Assembly: GCF_016901135.1 (NCBI RefSeq)
Contig: NZ_JAFEVL010000024.1
Coordinates: 1-64,000, forward strand
Reading direction: 5' to 3'
DNA length: 64,000 nucleotides
From: Martinezella lusitana
Lineage (GTDB): Bacteria > Pseudomonadota > Alphaproteobacteria > Rhizobiales > Rhizobiaceae
The notes under the pieces were generated by a model, which worked only from the letters and a program-made list of their open reading frames with translations, did no database searches and was not told the origin of the DNA. This document shows, piece by piece, positions 1 to 9,470 of this stretch. Each line of letters begins with the position of its first letter. The first letter of the stretch is position 1. Position numbers and translations under genes: made by a program.

Positions 1-2
1 CG

Positions 3-71
3 CAGCGTCCGGACGGCGCAAATATCGACGATCTGCTCCCATTTAACTTCGCCAAATCCACTGCCGCATAA
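3..71 (+). CDS. IS66-family transposase (TnpC), C-terminal tail only
   Basis: The first codons of the window encode a 22-residue tail containing GANIDDLLPFNF and ending at a TAA at 69-71. This resembles the C-terminus of IS66-family TnpC transposases, which commonly end in a (I/L)(D/P)(D/E)LLP(W/F)N motif. The rest of the gene lies upstream of the window. The assignment rests on a short motif only. It is probably the distal end of an IS66 element whose terminus is near position 126. Confidence 0.5.
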   Translation, partial: QRPDGANIDDLLPFNFAKSTAA

Positions 72-113
72 GCCGCTGCGGGCCTCACAATCCACTGCGT
101 CAACGCGCAGCGA

Positions 114-126
114 AATGAGCGCTTAC
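114..126 (-). repeat. Probable IS66 right terminal repeat
   Basis: The segment AATGAGCGCTTAC reads GTAAGCGCTCATT on the other strand. IS66-family ends typically begin with GTAA. It lies 43 bases after the stop of the TnpC tail, the expected place for the element end. The matching left end is outside the window, so this cannot be confirmed here. Confidence 0.4.
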
Positions 127-178
127 GGTTGACTAGCCGAACTAGAGAACCTCTGACCTGCCTCTGGGACATCAGTTC

Positions 179-604
179 ATGAACGATCACGTTGGCAGAG
201 AGGAGCCGCTAACCATTTTGGTCGGCAATAACCTCGGTCGGACGACGTGGGTATCGCAAGTCCCGTTAGGAAGGATCGTACATTCGGCTTTCTGCCCGGA
301 GGAATTGGCGGGATCCACCCTCACGAGGGAGGCTGTCCGGTCTATGGCCAGGCAGATCATCTTCGGGCTGGTAAGCAGCGCGCGAGCGCAACGGGTCGAG
401 AAGGGCATCGCAATCCTTCCGGAATTCGACAGAATTCTGTCGTTGCTGCGAGTTCCTTTCCCCCGCAGGCTCCGACCTCTCCTTGCTCATATCCAGGAAG
501 TCGTTCCCGGCAATGCTGCCGTCCGTGCGGAACGCATATTTTGGCATACCAGAGAGACCTTGGTTTTCGCGTCTACCTCCGGTCCGAATACGCCTGGAAA
601 ATGA
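179..604 (+). CDS. Hypothetical protein, 141 aa
   Basis: I do not recognise this protein. Residues 45-115 look helical and protein-like, with regularly spaced hydrophobic and arginine residues, but no catalytic motif is visible. Its stop TGA (602-604) overlaps the ATG of the next small frame at 601 in an ATGA arrangement, which suggests translational coupling or one gene split by a frameshift. It follows directly on an IS66 end, so it may be a fragment of a gene interrupted by that element. Confidence 0.3.
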   Translation: MNDHVGREEPLTILVGNNLGRTTWVSQVPLGRIVHSAFCPEELAGSTLTREAVRSMARQIIFGLVSSARAQRVEKGIAILPEFDRILSLLRVPFPRRLRPLLAHIQEVVPGNAAVRAERIFWHTRETLVFASTSGPNTPGK

Positions 605-840
605 TGTTCGGTCACGCAGACATTGCGGCTATCAGGCTCGCGCTTGACATGTGCGGCACTATCCTTCGCACGAACCAATACCCGCCCGGAGAATTTCTGC
701 CGGACACGGAAGTAAGCCACGACGAACTGAGTGTCTGGCGGGAGGCTCGCGCGTGTTCGCAGTCGTTCACCAAAGCGGCGATGGAGTTGTACCTAGAGAT
801 GTCGCGGGACGAAGAGCGCGAGTTGTTCCTAAGGCTGTAG
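601..840 (+). CDS. Hypothetical protein, 79 aa, coupled to the preceding frame
   Basis: This short frame starts at ATG 601, inside the stop region of the preceding frame, and ends at TAG 838-840. Its sequence has an amphipathic, acidic C-terminal helix (MSRDEERELFLRL). No family is recognised. It may be a real small gene or the frameshifted second half of one gene beginning at 179. Confidence 0.3.
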   Translation: MMFGHADIAAIRLALDMCGTILRTNQYPPGEFLPDTEVSHDELSVWREARACSQSFTKAAMELYLEMSRDEERELFLRL

Positions 841-1220
841 TGGACGACGCGACGCACGTCGAGGGCGGGATCGGTAAGACTCCAGGAAATATAAATCGTC
901 GTCGATCGGCACAATTCGGGCGCGAGGATGACTGGCGCCAAAATCGCCATAAGATATTGAGGACGTAACCACGTGGTTTCGGGTCAGCACTTAGCGCATA
1001 CGAAGCTTTGAGCCCACACGTCGAGGAATTCTCGGCATTGTTCGACTTCCAGAAGTGAGCCATTGAGAGGACGTGAACGTCACCGCTGCAATGAGTGCCT
1101 TTGGCAAAGTCGGGAGACATAGCGGGTTCTGTATCGCGGAGCCGAAAGATTTTCTTGGCTGAGTTCGATGGCTGGCACACTGTGACACTGTGACTGGAAT
1201 ATCCGATGAATAATCCCCGC
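841..1220. other. Intergenic region, nothing recognised
   Basis: No convincing gene, RNA or repeat is seen in these 380 bases. The open frames on both strands have unlikely composition. The end of the minus-strand ridA gene lies at the right edge. Confidence 0.5.
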
Positions 1221-1658
1221 TCACAGCGAGACGATAACGGTCATCTGGATTTCGACCATTGACCCGCCGGGCAAGGAGCTCACACCGACCGCCGCGCGCG
1301 TCCCAACAGCCTCTTCTCCAAGTTTCGCCAGGAGGAAGTTCGAGGCAAAGTCCGCCAGACGGGAATGCTCCCGAAAATCTTGAGAGGCCGCAATGAACAC
1401 AGTCATGGTCAGGACTTCCGATAACCTCTCGCCTGGCCCCAACACACTACCGGCCGCTTTGAGGGCATTCGATGTCGCGAGTTCGACTGCCTCCTTATAA
1501 TCATTAAGGTCGTCATCACATGTGACCGTGCCGGTCCGCACTAGCGCGCCTTGAAATCGGGGGGTCATGCCTGAGGTGTAAACGATGTCGCGATGACGTT
1601 TTGCGACCACATAGTTGCCTTGAGCGACAGGAGTGCCGGTTTCCGGTTGAATTTGCAT
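1221..1658 (-). CDS. RidA/YjgF family protein (enamine/imine deaminase-like)
   Basis: The 145-residue protein has the RidA pattern: an early YTSGMTP segment and a C-terminal TRAAVGVSSLPGGSMVEIQM segment containing the conserved Arg and Glu of the trimer-interface pocket. RidA proteins hydrolyse reactive 2-aminoacrylate and related enamines that PLP dehydratases release. It is the last gene of the sarcosine/one-carbon operon, 18 bases after folD, and the same operon carries a serine/threonine dehydratase. A protective role against that enzyme's intermediates is therefore a reasonable inference. Some family members act on other imines. Confidence 0.85.
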   Translation of the reverse strand: MQIQPETGTPVAQGNYVVAKRHRDIVYTSGMTPRFQGALVRTGTVTCDDDLNDYKEAVELATSNALKAAGSVLGPGERLSEVLTMTVFIAASQDFREHSRLADFASNFLLAKLGEEAVGTRAAVGVSSLPGGSMVEIQMTVIVSL

Positions 1659-1676
1659 ATGTATCTCCTCTTGAAC

Positions 1677-2588
1677 TCAGAATGATCTCAGCTCAAATTT
1701 CCTTCCGACCGCTCGATGCGACGCTGCGACAGTATTCGCGATGAGCATTGCTATTGTCATTGGGCCGACCCCGCCGGGGACGGGCGTGATAACGCCGGCA
1801 ATGCTTGCGACTTCCTCGAATGCCACGTCACCGACGAGGAGGGTTTTGCCCTCACCTTTTTCCGGGGCTTCAACCCGGTTGATACCGACATCGATCACGG
1901 TCGCACCCGGCTTCACCCAATCAGACTTGACCATCTGCGGACGGCCGACAGCTGCAACGAGAATGTCCCCTCTTCTGCAAATGGCGGCCAACTCTTTTGT
2001 CTTGGAGTGCGCAATCGTTACAGTCGCGTTGGCGTTTAGCAACAACTGGGCCATTGGCTTACCAAAGAGATTGGAACGACCAATGACAACTGCGTTGAGA
2101 CCCGAGAGATCATCACCGTGGATGCGGCGCACGAACACCATTGCACCAGCGGGTGTGCACGATATCATTCCGCTTTTCAGATCGCCTGTCGCCAGCTTGC
2201 CGGCATTGACTACGTGTAGACCGTCGACATCCTTCTCCGGCAGGATAGCCTGAATGATCGCATCACTGTTCAAATGCTTCGGGAGCGGCAGTTGAACCAG
2301 AATGCCGTGAACCTCTGTATCAGCGTTGAGAGACTCAATCAGGGTTAGGAGCTGCTGCTGTGTCGTGTCAGCCGGCAACGTGTGCTGCGCAGATGCGAAC
2401 CCGCATTCTTTCGCCATACGGCTTTTCGCACTAACGTAGGTATGACTTGCTGGGTCATCTCCGACGATAACCACAGCTAATCCCGTTCGGGCGCCGGTCT
2501 CCTTTTCGAGTGTGGCGGCCGCAGCCTTCACCGCATCGATTACCGAGGCCGCAACAGACTTTCCGTCAATAATTGTCGCGCCAGTCAT
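1677..2588 (-). CDS. folD: Bifunctional methylene-THF dehydrogenase / methenyl-THF cyclohydrolase FolD
   Basis: The 303-residue protein matches FolD in length and motifs. These are Tyr51 and catalytic Lys55 in YVSAK, the segment [12 protein letters not shown], the NADP-binding [12 protein letters not shown] and the C-terminal [14 protein letters not shown]. FolD interconverts 5,10-methylene-, 5,10-methenyl- and 10-formyl-tetrahydrofolate in the cytosol. Its ATG overlaps the purU stop by four bases (ATGA), so the two are translationally coupled. In this operon it would oxidise methylene-THF made by sarcosine oxidase to 10-formyl-THF, the PurU substrate. It is probably a second, plasmid-borne copy beside a chromosomal folD. 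Confidence 0.97.
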   Translation of the reverse strand: MTGATIIDGKSVAASVIDAVKAAAATLEKETGARTGLAVVIVGDDPASHTYVSAKSRMAKECGFASAQHTLPADTTQQQLLTLIESLNADTEVHGILVQLPLPKHLNSDAIIQAILPEKDVDGLHVVNAGKLATGDLKSGMISCTPAGAMVFVRRIHGDDLSGLNAVVIGRSNLFGKPMAQLLLNANATVTIAHSKTKELAAICRRGDILVAAVGRPQMVKSDWVKPGATVIDVGINRVEAPEKGEGKTLLVGDVAFEEVASIAGVITPVPGGVGPMTIAMLIANTVAASHRAVGRKFELRSF

Positions 2589-3469
2589 CCCATGCGTTCC
2601 GATGCAAAGCTGCCAGGGCTGGCTGGAAACACCACCGTTCGATTGCCGTTCAAGAATACCCTGTGATGGATGTGCGCGTGGATGGCGCGGGCCAGCACCT
2701 GACTTTCGACATCGCGACCGATGGAAACATAGTCCTCGGCGCTTTGGGCGTGGGTGATGCGAGCTGTGTCCTGCTCGATGATCGGCCCCTCATCGAGGTC
2801 GGCAGTGACGTAGTGCGCGGTTGCACCTATGAGTTTCACACCACGCTCATAAGCCTGTTTGTAGGGATTGGCTCCCTTGAAACTCGGCAGGAAGGAGTGA
2901 TGAATATTAATGATCTTTCCCGACATCTTTTGGCACATGGCGTCGGAAAGAACCTGCATGTAGCGGGCCAACACGATTAGCTCGGTCCCAGTCTGCTCGA
3001 CAAGATCCATAATCTGAGCTTCGGCTTTAGGCTTGTTCTCTTTAGTGACCTTGATGTGATGGAAAGGAATGTCGTGATTGACGACAACTTTTTGATAGTC
3101 GAAATGGTTTGAGACCACCCCGACGATGTCAATTGGAAGCGCACCAATACGCCAGCGGTAAAGCAGATCGTTGAGGCAGTGTCCGAACCTCGACACCATC
3201 AGGAGAACCTTCATTCTCTGGGTGTGAATATGAAGCTCAGCCTCCATCTCGAACTTCTCGGCGATCGGAGCAAGCGCTTTTGTCAGCTCTTCGGCGGTCG
3301 CACCTTCCTCCGAGACGAAGGACGTCCGTATAAAAAAGCGTCCAGTGCTTAGGTCATCAAATTGCGAGCTGTCGACGATATTACAGCCCTTCTCGGAAAG
3401 CAAACCCGACAATGCGGCGACGATCCCTCTCTTGGATTGGCATGTTGCGGTTAGGATATAAGTGGTCAT
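2585..3469 (-). CDS. purU: Formyltetrahydrofolate deformylase PurU
   Basis: The 294-residue protein has an N-terminal ACT domain (about residues 1-80, starting [20 protein letters not shown]). A formyltransferase-fold domain follows, with the [16 protein letters not shown] motif and the downstream [16 protein letters not shown] motif that supply the catalytic Asn, His and Asp. PurU hydrolyses 10-formyl-THF to formate and THF. It sits between a dehydratase gene and folD and overlaps folD by four bases. Together they form a route from methylene-THF to formate that frees THF for sarcosine oxidase. Confidence 0.97.
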   Translation of the reverse strand: MTTYILTATCQSKRGIVAALSGLLSEKGCNIVDSSQFDDLSTGRFFIRTSFVSEEGATAEELTKALAPIAEKFEMEAELHIHTQRMKVLLMVSRFGHCLNDLLYRWRIGALPIDIVGVVSNHFDYQKVVVNHDIPFHHIKVTKENKPKAEAQIMDLVEQTGTELIVLARYMQVLSDAMCQKMSGKIINIHHSFLPSFKGANPYKQAYERGVKLIGATAHYVTADLDEGPIIEQDTARITHAQSAEDYVSIGRDVESQVLARAIHAHIHHRVFLNGNRTVVFPASPGSFASERMG

Positions 3470-3569
3470 TGCACACCTTCTTTAGTTTTCAAGCCGACAA
3501 CCGATCTGCTGGAAGCGCGTTGAAAAGCTTTTTATCTATTTGGCGGAGGCTTCGGGACAGCTTCGGGTT

Positions 3570-4553
3570 CTAACGAAGGCCGTCGGAAGAGTTGAGATAT
3601 GATCGCCACGTATCGAGGTCCGCATTACCGCCAGAGACGACGACGATGACTGTTTTGCCCTTCCAAGTCTCGTGGTCGCGCAAGGCTGCAGCCGCCGCTG
3701 CCGCGCCGCCGGGCTCAACAACAAGTTTTAGATCGTCAGCAAGCGTCCGCATGGCACGAATGACGTCAGCCTCCGACACAGCAAACCCCTCTGCGACCAG
3801 CGCTTTGTTGATCGGAAAAGTTTTTTCCCCTGGGATTTGCGTTACGATGGAATCGCAAATCGAACTATGGCCAGGCTCGTTCGCAACACGGTCACCAACA
3901 AGGAGAGATCTTCGAGTATCGTCGAAATGTTCAGGCTCGGCTGTGTAAATCACTGTTTTAGGAGACTCGTGAGCCATCGCCGTCGCGACTCCGGCTATCA
4001 GACCGCCTCCACCAACAGGACATATCAATGCATCCGCTGTAATGTTGCGCTGCGTTAACTGATTTGCGATCTCCAGCCCGATTGTGCCTTGTCCAGACAT
4101 CAGGACATAGTCGTCATAGGGAGGTACGAGCACCGCTCCGGTCTCGTCGGCGATATCACGGGCGATCTTAGCCCTGTCACCCGTAATTCTGTCGTAGGTA
4201 ACGACCTTTGCACCGTACTCAGCGGTGTTGCGTAATTTCACCGCAGGCGCATCATCCGGCATGACTATCGTGGAGTTTACTCCAAGTTCCGAAGCTGCGG
4301 CAGCTACTCCCTGAGCGTGGTTTCCAGATGAAAACGCGACGACCCCGGCTGCCCGTTCCTCTTTAGTAAGGGAGGCAATTTTTACATATGCACCCCTAAT
4401 CTTAAACGATCCGGTTCGCTGCAGGCATTCTGCCTTGACCAGTAATCGGAAACCGATCCTCCTATTCAGGAGTTCAGATTCAAGTAAAGGCGTTACACGC
4501 GTCACTCCCTTGAGGGTGCGCGCAGCCTTGGCGATCATCTCGAAATCAAGCAT
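3570..4553 (-). CDS. PLP-dependent serine/threonine dehydratase (ammonia-lyase)
   Basis: This 327-residue fold-type II PLP enzyme shows the lysine motif GSFKIRGAY, the SSGNHAQGVA motif, the phosphate-binding loop GGGGLIAGVA and a C-terminal VVVSGGNADLD. It lacks the C-terminal ACT-like regulatory domain of biosynthetic IlvA, so it resembles catabolic threonine or serine dehydratases, 3-hydroxyaspartate ammonia-lyases and the EutB protein of hydroxyectoine clusters. Its position between the threonine aldolase-like gene and purU favours deamination of serine made from glycine. The nearby Ehu-like importer makes an EutB-like role possible. Gaps of 58 and 100 bases separate it from its neighbours. 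Confidence 0.88.
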   Translation of the reverse strand: MLDFEMIAKAARTLKGVTRVTPLLESELLNRRIGFRLLVKAECLQRTGSFKIRGAYVKIASLTKEERAAGVVAFSSGNHAQGVAAAASELGVNSTIVMPDDAPAVKLRNTAEYGAKVVTYDRITGDRAKIARDIADETGAVLVPPYDDYVLMSGQGTIGLEIANQLTQRNITADALICPVGGGGLIAGVATAMAHESPKTVIYTAEPEHFDDTRRSLLVGDRVANEPGHSSICDSIVTQIPGEKTFPINKALVAEGFAVSEADVIRAMRTLADDLKLVVEPGGAAAAAAALRDHETWKGKTVIVVVSGGNADLDTWRSYLNSSDGLR

Positions 4554-4611
4554 TCTCGTACTTTCTGTAATTAGGCTGACTGTTAGTCAAAACATGTCGA
4601 GCCGAAGCCGC

Positions 4612-5712
4612 CTAATCGGCAACGTCGCTTGAAGAGGCGTACTCGTTGCAGGTGTCTTCGAAGCGTTGGATTTCTTCAGCTTTGTCGCAATACGACATGA
4701 CCAGTCGAAATCCGTCACGACCCTCCCCTAGATCCCATGGCCGGAGGTGAAACCCTCTCTGTCGAAGAGATTCTGAAAGACGTCGAGGCAGGAACACGAA
4801 CAACTCGTTGATCTGCACTGGATGAGCAAATTCAACACATGCGCATCGCTTTAGTGCTGCCTCGATTCGGGCGGCATTTTTGTTTGCTTGAAGCGCATTG
4901 GTACGCCAAAGATCATTGTCAAGAAAGCTCAGAAGCTGCGCGGACATGTAGCGCATCTTCGAGAACAGATGTCCCGCGCGCTTGTGCAGGAACCCAAGCA
5001 CTCTGGCGATCCCAGGGTCAAAGGTGATGACCGCTTCCGCGTTCATTGTACCGTTTTTGGTCGTGCCGAACGTCAGGATGTCGACACCGGCCTTCCAGGT
5101 CATTTCGGCGGGAGTGACACCTGAACTGACCAAAGCGTTCGAGATCCTTGCGCCATCAAGGTGAACCTTCAGACCCGCTCTATGAGCGATTTCGCTCAAC
5201 TCGCTGAGTTCGCCTGTTTCGTAGAGAACACCCGCTTCGGTCGCCTGCGTGACGCTGATGGCACTTGCCGCCATGTGATGGACATTGCCGATCCCGTGCT
5301 TTCGCAATGCCTCTTCCAAGCTCGCGGACGATATCTTATTGTGTTCGCCCTGGAGAAGTGTCATCCGGCCACCACCGCTGTAGAATTCGGGTGCACCGCC
5401 TTCCGTCGTTACGATATGCGAGCTTTCATGGCAGACAATGGTGCCATAGGGTGGCGTGATGGCTCCAAGCGCGAGACCGTTGCCATCAGTGCCTGTCGCT
5501 ACGGGAAACACAAAAGACTCGCGCTCGAAAAACTCGCCATAGGCAGTGCTAAGTCCTGCCGTGAGGTGATCCGCGCCATAGGCGGTTTCCGTGCCCTGGT
5601 TGCAGCGCAACACGGCACTCATGACCTGGTCACAAACGGGTGCCCCGTTGTCCGAATTGAAGTGATAGGTGGCTATTTCACTTCCTCCCGGCCGGAGCAA
5701 AACCGCCGCCAT
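4612..5712 (-). CDS. Low-specificity threonine aldolase-like PLP enzyme
   Basis: The protein belongs to the beta-eliminating lyase/threonine aldolase family. It starts with a YHFNSDNGAP segment, has HLDGARISNAL, and carries the PLP lysine in TFGTTKNGT. The family cleaves L-threonine or allo-threonine to glycine and acetaldehyde, or acts on other beta-hydroxy amino acids. The ATG at 5712 overlaps the 3' end of soxG by about 35 bases. However, a perfect GGAGG lies at 5684-5688, just before the soxG stop, with no in-frame ATG after it, so the true start is uncertain. It follows the sox genes and would connect to their product glycine. Confidence 0.87.
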   Translation of the reverse strand: MAAVLLRPGGSEIATYHFNSDNGAPVCDQVMSAVLRCNQGTETAYGADHLTAGLSTAYGEFFERESFVFPVATGTDGNGLALGAITPPYGTIVCHESSHIVTTEGGAPEFYSGGGRMTLLQGEHNKISSASLEEALRKHGIGNVHHMAASAISVTQATEAGVLYETGELSELSEIAHRAGLKVHLDGARISNALVSSGVTPAEMTWKAGVDILTFGTTKNGTMNAEAVITFDPGIARVLGFLHKRAGHLFSKMRYMSAQLLSFLDNDLWRTNALQANKNAARIEAALKRCACVEFAHPVQINELFVFLPRRLSESLRQRGFHLRPWDLGEGRDGFRLVMSYCDKAEEIQRFEDTCNEYASSSDVAD

Positions 5713-6301
5713 ATTCGGCAGACGCATCTTCCAGCACTTCCCAGAGGTAGTCGGCAGAAGCAAAGTCGGTGAGAAGGTGGAGTCCTTCAGGCGCGCCTCC
5801 GATTTCCCGGATGATAACAGCCCCGATCCGTGCAACGATTGTTTGCGCGGTTTCACCTTGAGGAAAACTCGCGTCACGAAGATCGACGCCGCAGATCTTT
5901 GACATCATGTCCCGAACACGGACGCCTTCGAGGAAAAGCCAGCTATGGCTGTCAGCACGCGGCAGTGGATAGCCCATGCGAACCGCGCCGCTAGCACTCT
6001 CTGCGGCCCAGGATGCCTCAAGTTCGGCTGCGACACCGCTGGAGGAGGCACGGCCGTCTAGAACGAGGTACTCTTCCTTCCCGAGCCGAGCAACCACAGT
6101 GCCGTCGGAAAGCGTGACCGCTCTGTTCGGTCGCTCCGGGAGAACGGAGAGCTTGGATGCAAGCCACTCACCCGTTCCGACACCCTTGAATCCAGTCCGT
6201 CCGATAGGCGTCAGATCATGAATGACCACGTTTTCGGGTTGGCGGAGAGCACGACTTTGCCCGATCCGATGAGCGAAAGGGCTTTTTGCGATCGCAGCCA
6301 T
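5678..6301 (-). CDS. soxG: Sarcosine oxidase gamma subunit
   Basis: The 207-residue protein is similar to the small GcvT-like gamma subunit of heterotetrameric sarcosine oxidase, including LGKEEYLVLDG and the C-terminal TDFASADYLWEVLEDA. I chose the ATG at 6301 because it lies two bases after the soxA stop and gives the N-terminus MAAIAKSPFAHRIG, typical of the family. The subunit forms an interface with the THF-binding domain of the alpha subunit. It is the fourth gene of the order soxB-soxD-soxA-soxG, with no spacing to soxA. Confidence 0.93.
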   Translation of the reverse strand: MAAIAKSPFAHRIGQSRALRQPENVVIHDLTPIGRTGFKGVGTGEWLASKLSVLPERPNRAVTLSDGTVVARLGKEEYLVLDGRASSSGVAAELEASWAAESASGAVRMGYPLPRADSHSWLFLEGVRVRDMMSKICGVDLRDASFPQGETAQTIVARIGAVIIREIGGAPEGLHLLTDFASADYLWEVLEDASAEYGGGFAPAGRK

Positions 6302-6302
6302 T

Positions 6303-9188
6303 TTACATCTCCTGTCGCTTGTTGTCGGGATCATAGAAGTGCGGGTCGACGACCTGGGCCTGATGCTGGCTGCCGTCGATCGAGCGGAGCGTGATACGGC
6401 TCCCGAGATCCGCGTCGGCCCGGTCGGCGTAAGCGAGCCCAATGACCTTTGAGAGACTCGGAGAGTTGGTGAGAGACGTGATGAAGCCGGCGATCTGCCC
6501 GTCTTTCACGACCAGATTAGATTCCTGCAAGCCTGACGCAGGAATTCGGTCAAGAGTAAAGCCGACGAGCTTACGGTTCGACAAAGTCTTTCCGCGGATC
6601 TCAAGACTGCGTTTGCCAATGAAAAAGGGCTTGGAGTTCGCGACGGCCCAGCTCATGTCGAGTTCTTCGGGCGTCGTCATACCGTCCGTGTCTTGTCCGA
6701 TGATGACATGACCCTTTTCAAGCCGCATGACACGCTGCGCTTCGAGACCAAACGGCTTGATCCGGTATTCCTGGCCCGCTTCTTTTATCGCACGCCAAAG
6801 GGCCGCGCCGTAGCGTGAAGGAACATGAATCTCATAGCCCAACTCTCCGATAAAACCGACACGGAACACCCGCGCAGGGATTCCAGCGACTTTACCCTCG
6901 CGGTAGGCGAGATAGGGAAACTGCTCAGACGATACGTCAATGTCCTCCGTTAGCTTTTCAAGCACCTTTCGGGCGTTGGGGCCTGCAAGATTTACCCCTG
7001 CATACGCCGCAGTGACGTTTGCAATGTCTACATCAAGCCGCCACTGGGCATTCCACCACAGCATGTTGCGATAAATGCGATCGACACCGGTCGTAGTAGC
7101 GGTGACATAAAAGTAATGCTCGCCTCTCCGGCATGCCACGCCGTCGTCAATGACAGCGCCGGCTTCGTTCGTCATGAGAAGATAGCGCGTCTTGCCGACC
7201 GGAAGCTTCGCATAAGCGAATGTGTACATGCGGTTCAGAAACTCGGCAGCATCCGGGCCGCGTATATCCAAGCCGCCCAGCGTCGATACATCGATCATAC
7301 CGACGTTGTTGCGCGCGTTGCGCACTTCGTCAGCAATAATGTTTTTGTCGTCAGGTCCAGTTCCGTAAAAGGCCGGTCGCATCCAGTTTCCGGCGAGAAG
7401 CCAGGAAGCTCCTTCTGCGCTATGCTGCTCATGCATCGGCGTCCGGCGCATGGGGGTGAACTTCCGACCAGCCAGAGTCGCAATCTTTTCGGTCGTGACC
7501 GGAGGCCGCGCTGTCGTCACACCGACCTCGCTAATCGTGCGACCCGTTTCCTTTGCTACCAACATTGCTGTAGCCAGTGCGGCATGGCGCCCCTGGCTTG
7601 GACCCATTCCAACTGTGGAGAAACGCTTGACAAGTTCAAGCTCGCGATACCCATCCGCGACCGCGTTCTTGATATCCTTGATCTGCAGGTCTTCATCGAA
7701 ATCGACGAAATCTTTGCCAGCCGGGTGCGGAAAGATTGGACGCGGATGGTTGGGCGACACTGGAGTGCGCGTCGGGCGCGCTGGCCGATCTCCAACCGAC
7801 AGGCCACAATTGGCAGCCGCCTGCGCACCTTGCGCAAACCCATCGGCGATACAGGATTCGATATCGAAGAAGCCGTCGACAGAACCTGTCAGTAGCACGC
7901 CTTCGTCTTGCCCTTGGATGGTGAATTGGGCAGAGATGTCGTCATAGGCCAACTTGCCTTTGGCCTGAAGCGGCAGTTGATAGGCAGGCGCATATCCAAC
8001 CGACATACACACAAGATCACAGTCCAACCGGAGTCGGATCTTGCTAGCAGTTCCGGACCCATCGAGCTCAGCAAGCTCGACCGCTTGGACATGCCTGTGG
8101 CCGACGGCAGGCATGGCATCCCAGACGCACCAGCCATCAAGTACTTCAACCTTTCGCGACTTCAACTCTTCGCGATTTGGTCCATCGACGACGCTCTTGC
8201 GAAGGTCGCAGACAGCAGCGAGCCTCACGCCAGCATCGAGAAGATCCAGCGCGACACCGTAAGCATCATCATTCGAGGCAAGCACAACTGCGCGCTTTCC
8301 TGGTTTAACACCGAAAAGCTTCATGAGCCGTTGAGCTGCCGACCCCTGCATAATGCCGGGCAGGTCGTTGTTGCGAAACTGCGATGGTTGTTCGATCATG
8401 CCCGTGGCGAGGATGACCTGCTTCGCCCGGAGCTTGTACAGTCGGTTGCCACGGATGACAGGAAGCCAGTTGTCCGCGTACCAGGCGTTGCAGGTAGCGC
8501 TCGTCCAAATTTCGATCCCTGGATGATCGGTGGCCTCCCGAACAAGGTCGCGGTCCGTCTCGACGCGCGCATAGGTAAGCGCTCCTCCAATCACTGGGTT
8601 CTCATCAACTACCAGAACAGAAGCGCCAGCATCGGCCGCAGCGATCGCCGCAGCCAGACCTGCAGGCCCGGCTCCGACCACAAATATATCGTACCAGCCG
8701 TAGGCCTTGTCGTAATATCCTTCTGTGGCCTTGGTGGTGTCCAGCTTGCCCAAGCCCGCCCTTGCCCGAATCCGCGGCTCCCAAACCCGCTCCCAGATGC
8801 CCTTTGGCTTAAAGAAGGTTCGGTAGTAAAACCCAACAGGCATGAATCGCGACAATCGGTTCATCGCGAATCCACTGTCCCTGCGGGCCGAGTGGCTGAC
8901 ATTCTGCGCTCGAACGGCGAGCCCTTCTGAAATCGGATGGCGATCCGCGAAGACGCTTACGTCGTTGCCGATCTGTACAAGTGTGTTTGAGTCTTGCGCG
9001 GCCATCGTCAGTATGCCCCGCGGCCGATGATATTTGAACGACCTCGACAGTATCCATTCGTCGTTCGCGGCAAGCGCCGACGCGACAGTGTCCCCCGCAA
9101 CGCCTTCGTATTCTCTGTCATCGAACGTGAAGCGGATCTTTTTCGATCCGTCGATCAGCAGTCCCTGCCTCAGTCTTGGCTTATTCAT
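6303..9188 (-). CDS. soxA: Sarcosine oxidase alpha subunit
   Basis: The 961-residue protein has the full alpha-subunit layout. An N-terminal ferredoxin-like domain (about 1-100) comes first, then an NAD(P)-binding flavoprotein domain with VGAGPAGLAAAIAAADAG near residue 170. A GcvT/aminomethyltransferase-like tetrahydrofolate-binding domain fills the last ~370 residues (for example GELGYEIHVPSRYGAALW). The complex oxidises sarcosine to glycine with O2, making H2O2 and methylene-THF. Its ATG overlaps the soxD stop by four bases. It acts in the cytosol. Confidence 0.96.
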   Translation of the reverse strand: MNKPRLRQGLLIDGSKKIRFTFDDREYEGVAGDTVASALAANDEWILSRSFKYHRPRGILTMAAQDSNTLVQIGNDVSVFADRHPISEGLAVRAQNVSHSARRDSGFAMNRLSRFMPVGFYYRTFFKPKGIWERVWEPRIRARAGLGKLDTTKATEGYYDKAYGWYDIFVVGAGPAGLAAAIAAADAGASVLVVDENPVIGGALTYARVETDRDLVREATDHPGIEIWTSATCNAWYADNWLPVIRGNRLYKLRAKQVILATGMIEQPSQFRNNDLPGIMQGSAAQRLMKLFGVKPGKRAVVLASNDDAYGVALDLLDAGVRLAAVCDLRKSVVDGPNREELKSRKVEVLDGWCVWDAMPAVGHRHVQAVELAELDGSGTASKIRLRLDCDLVCMSVGYAPAYQLPLQAKGKLAYDDISAQFTIQGQDEGVLLTGSVDGFFDIESCIADGFAQGAQAAANCGLSVGDRPARPTRTPVSPNHPRPIFPHPAGKDFVDFDEDLQIKDIKNAVADGYRELELVKRFSTVGMGPSQGRHAALATAMLVAKETGRTISEVGVTTARPPVTTEKIATLAGRKFTPMRRTPMHEQHSAEGASWLLAGNWMRPAFYGTGPDDKNIIADEVRNARNNVGMIDVSTLGGLDIRGPDAAEFLNRMYTFAYAKLPVGKTRYLLMTNEAGAVIDDGVACRRGEHYFYVTATTTGVDRIYRNMLWWNAQWRLDVDIANVTAAYAGVNLAGPNARKVLEKLTEDIDVSSEQFPYLAYREGKVAGIPARVFRVGFIGELGYEIHVPSRYGAALWRAIKEAGQEYRIKPFGLEAQRVMRLEKGHVIIGQDTDGMTTPEELDMSWAVANSKPFFIGKRSLEIRGKTLSNRKLVGFTLDRIPASGLQESNLVVKDGQIAGFITSLTNSPSLSKVIGLAYADRADADLGSRITLRSIDGSQHQAQVVDPHFYDPDNKRQEM

Positions 9189-9460
9189 TTAACCTCTCCC
9201 AAAGGACCGTCAGCAGGCACGGCGAAGGTGGCAAGTATCTCGTCGGTCACGGTATTTCGCTCGGCGAGGAACCAGAGGTTCGTGGGTGTATGGCACCACC
9301 ACTCGCGTACGACGCCAGCTGAGTTGTTCGACATCCAGAGGTAATCCGACCACTGCTTGTCGCTCGCCTGGATCGGATCGACGTGCAGATGGACTTCGCC
9401 ATGGCACTGGAACTCGGTTATGTTTCGCGGCCCATTGAGAGGGCATGTCATGATTTTCAT
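9185..9460 (-). CDS. soxD: Sarcosine oxidase delta subunit
   Basis: The 91-residue protein begins MKIMTCPLNGPRNITEFQC and has the conserved WWCHTPTNLWFLAERNT segment. Its cysteines and histidine form the zinc site of the delta subunit. The start at 9460 is preceded by an AGGAG-like site and lies 10 bases after the soxB stop. It is coupled to soxA by an ATGA overlap. Confidence 0.94.
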   Translation of the reverse strand: MKIMTCPLNGPRNITEFQCHGEVHLHVDPIQASDKQWSDYLWMSNNSAGVVREWWCHTPTNLWFLAERNTVTDEILATFAVPADGPLGEVK

Positions 9461-9470
9461 GTAAGGCTCC

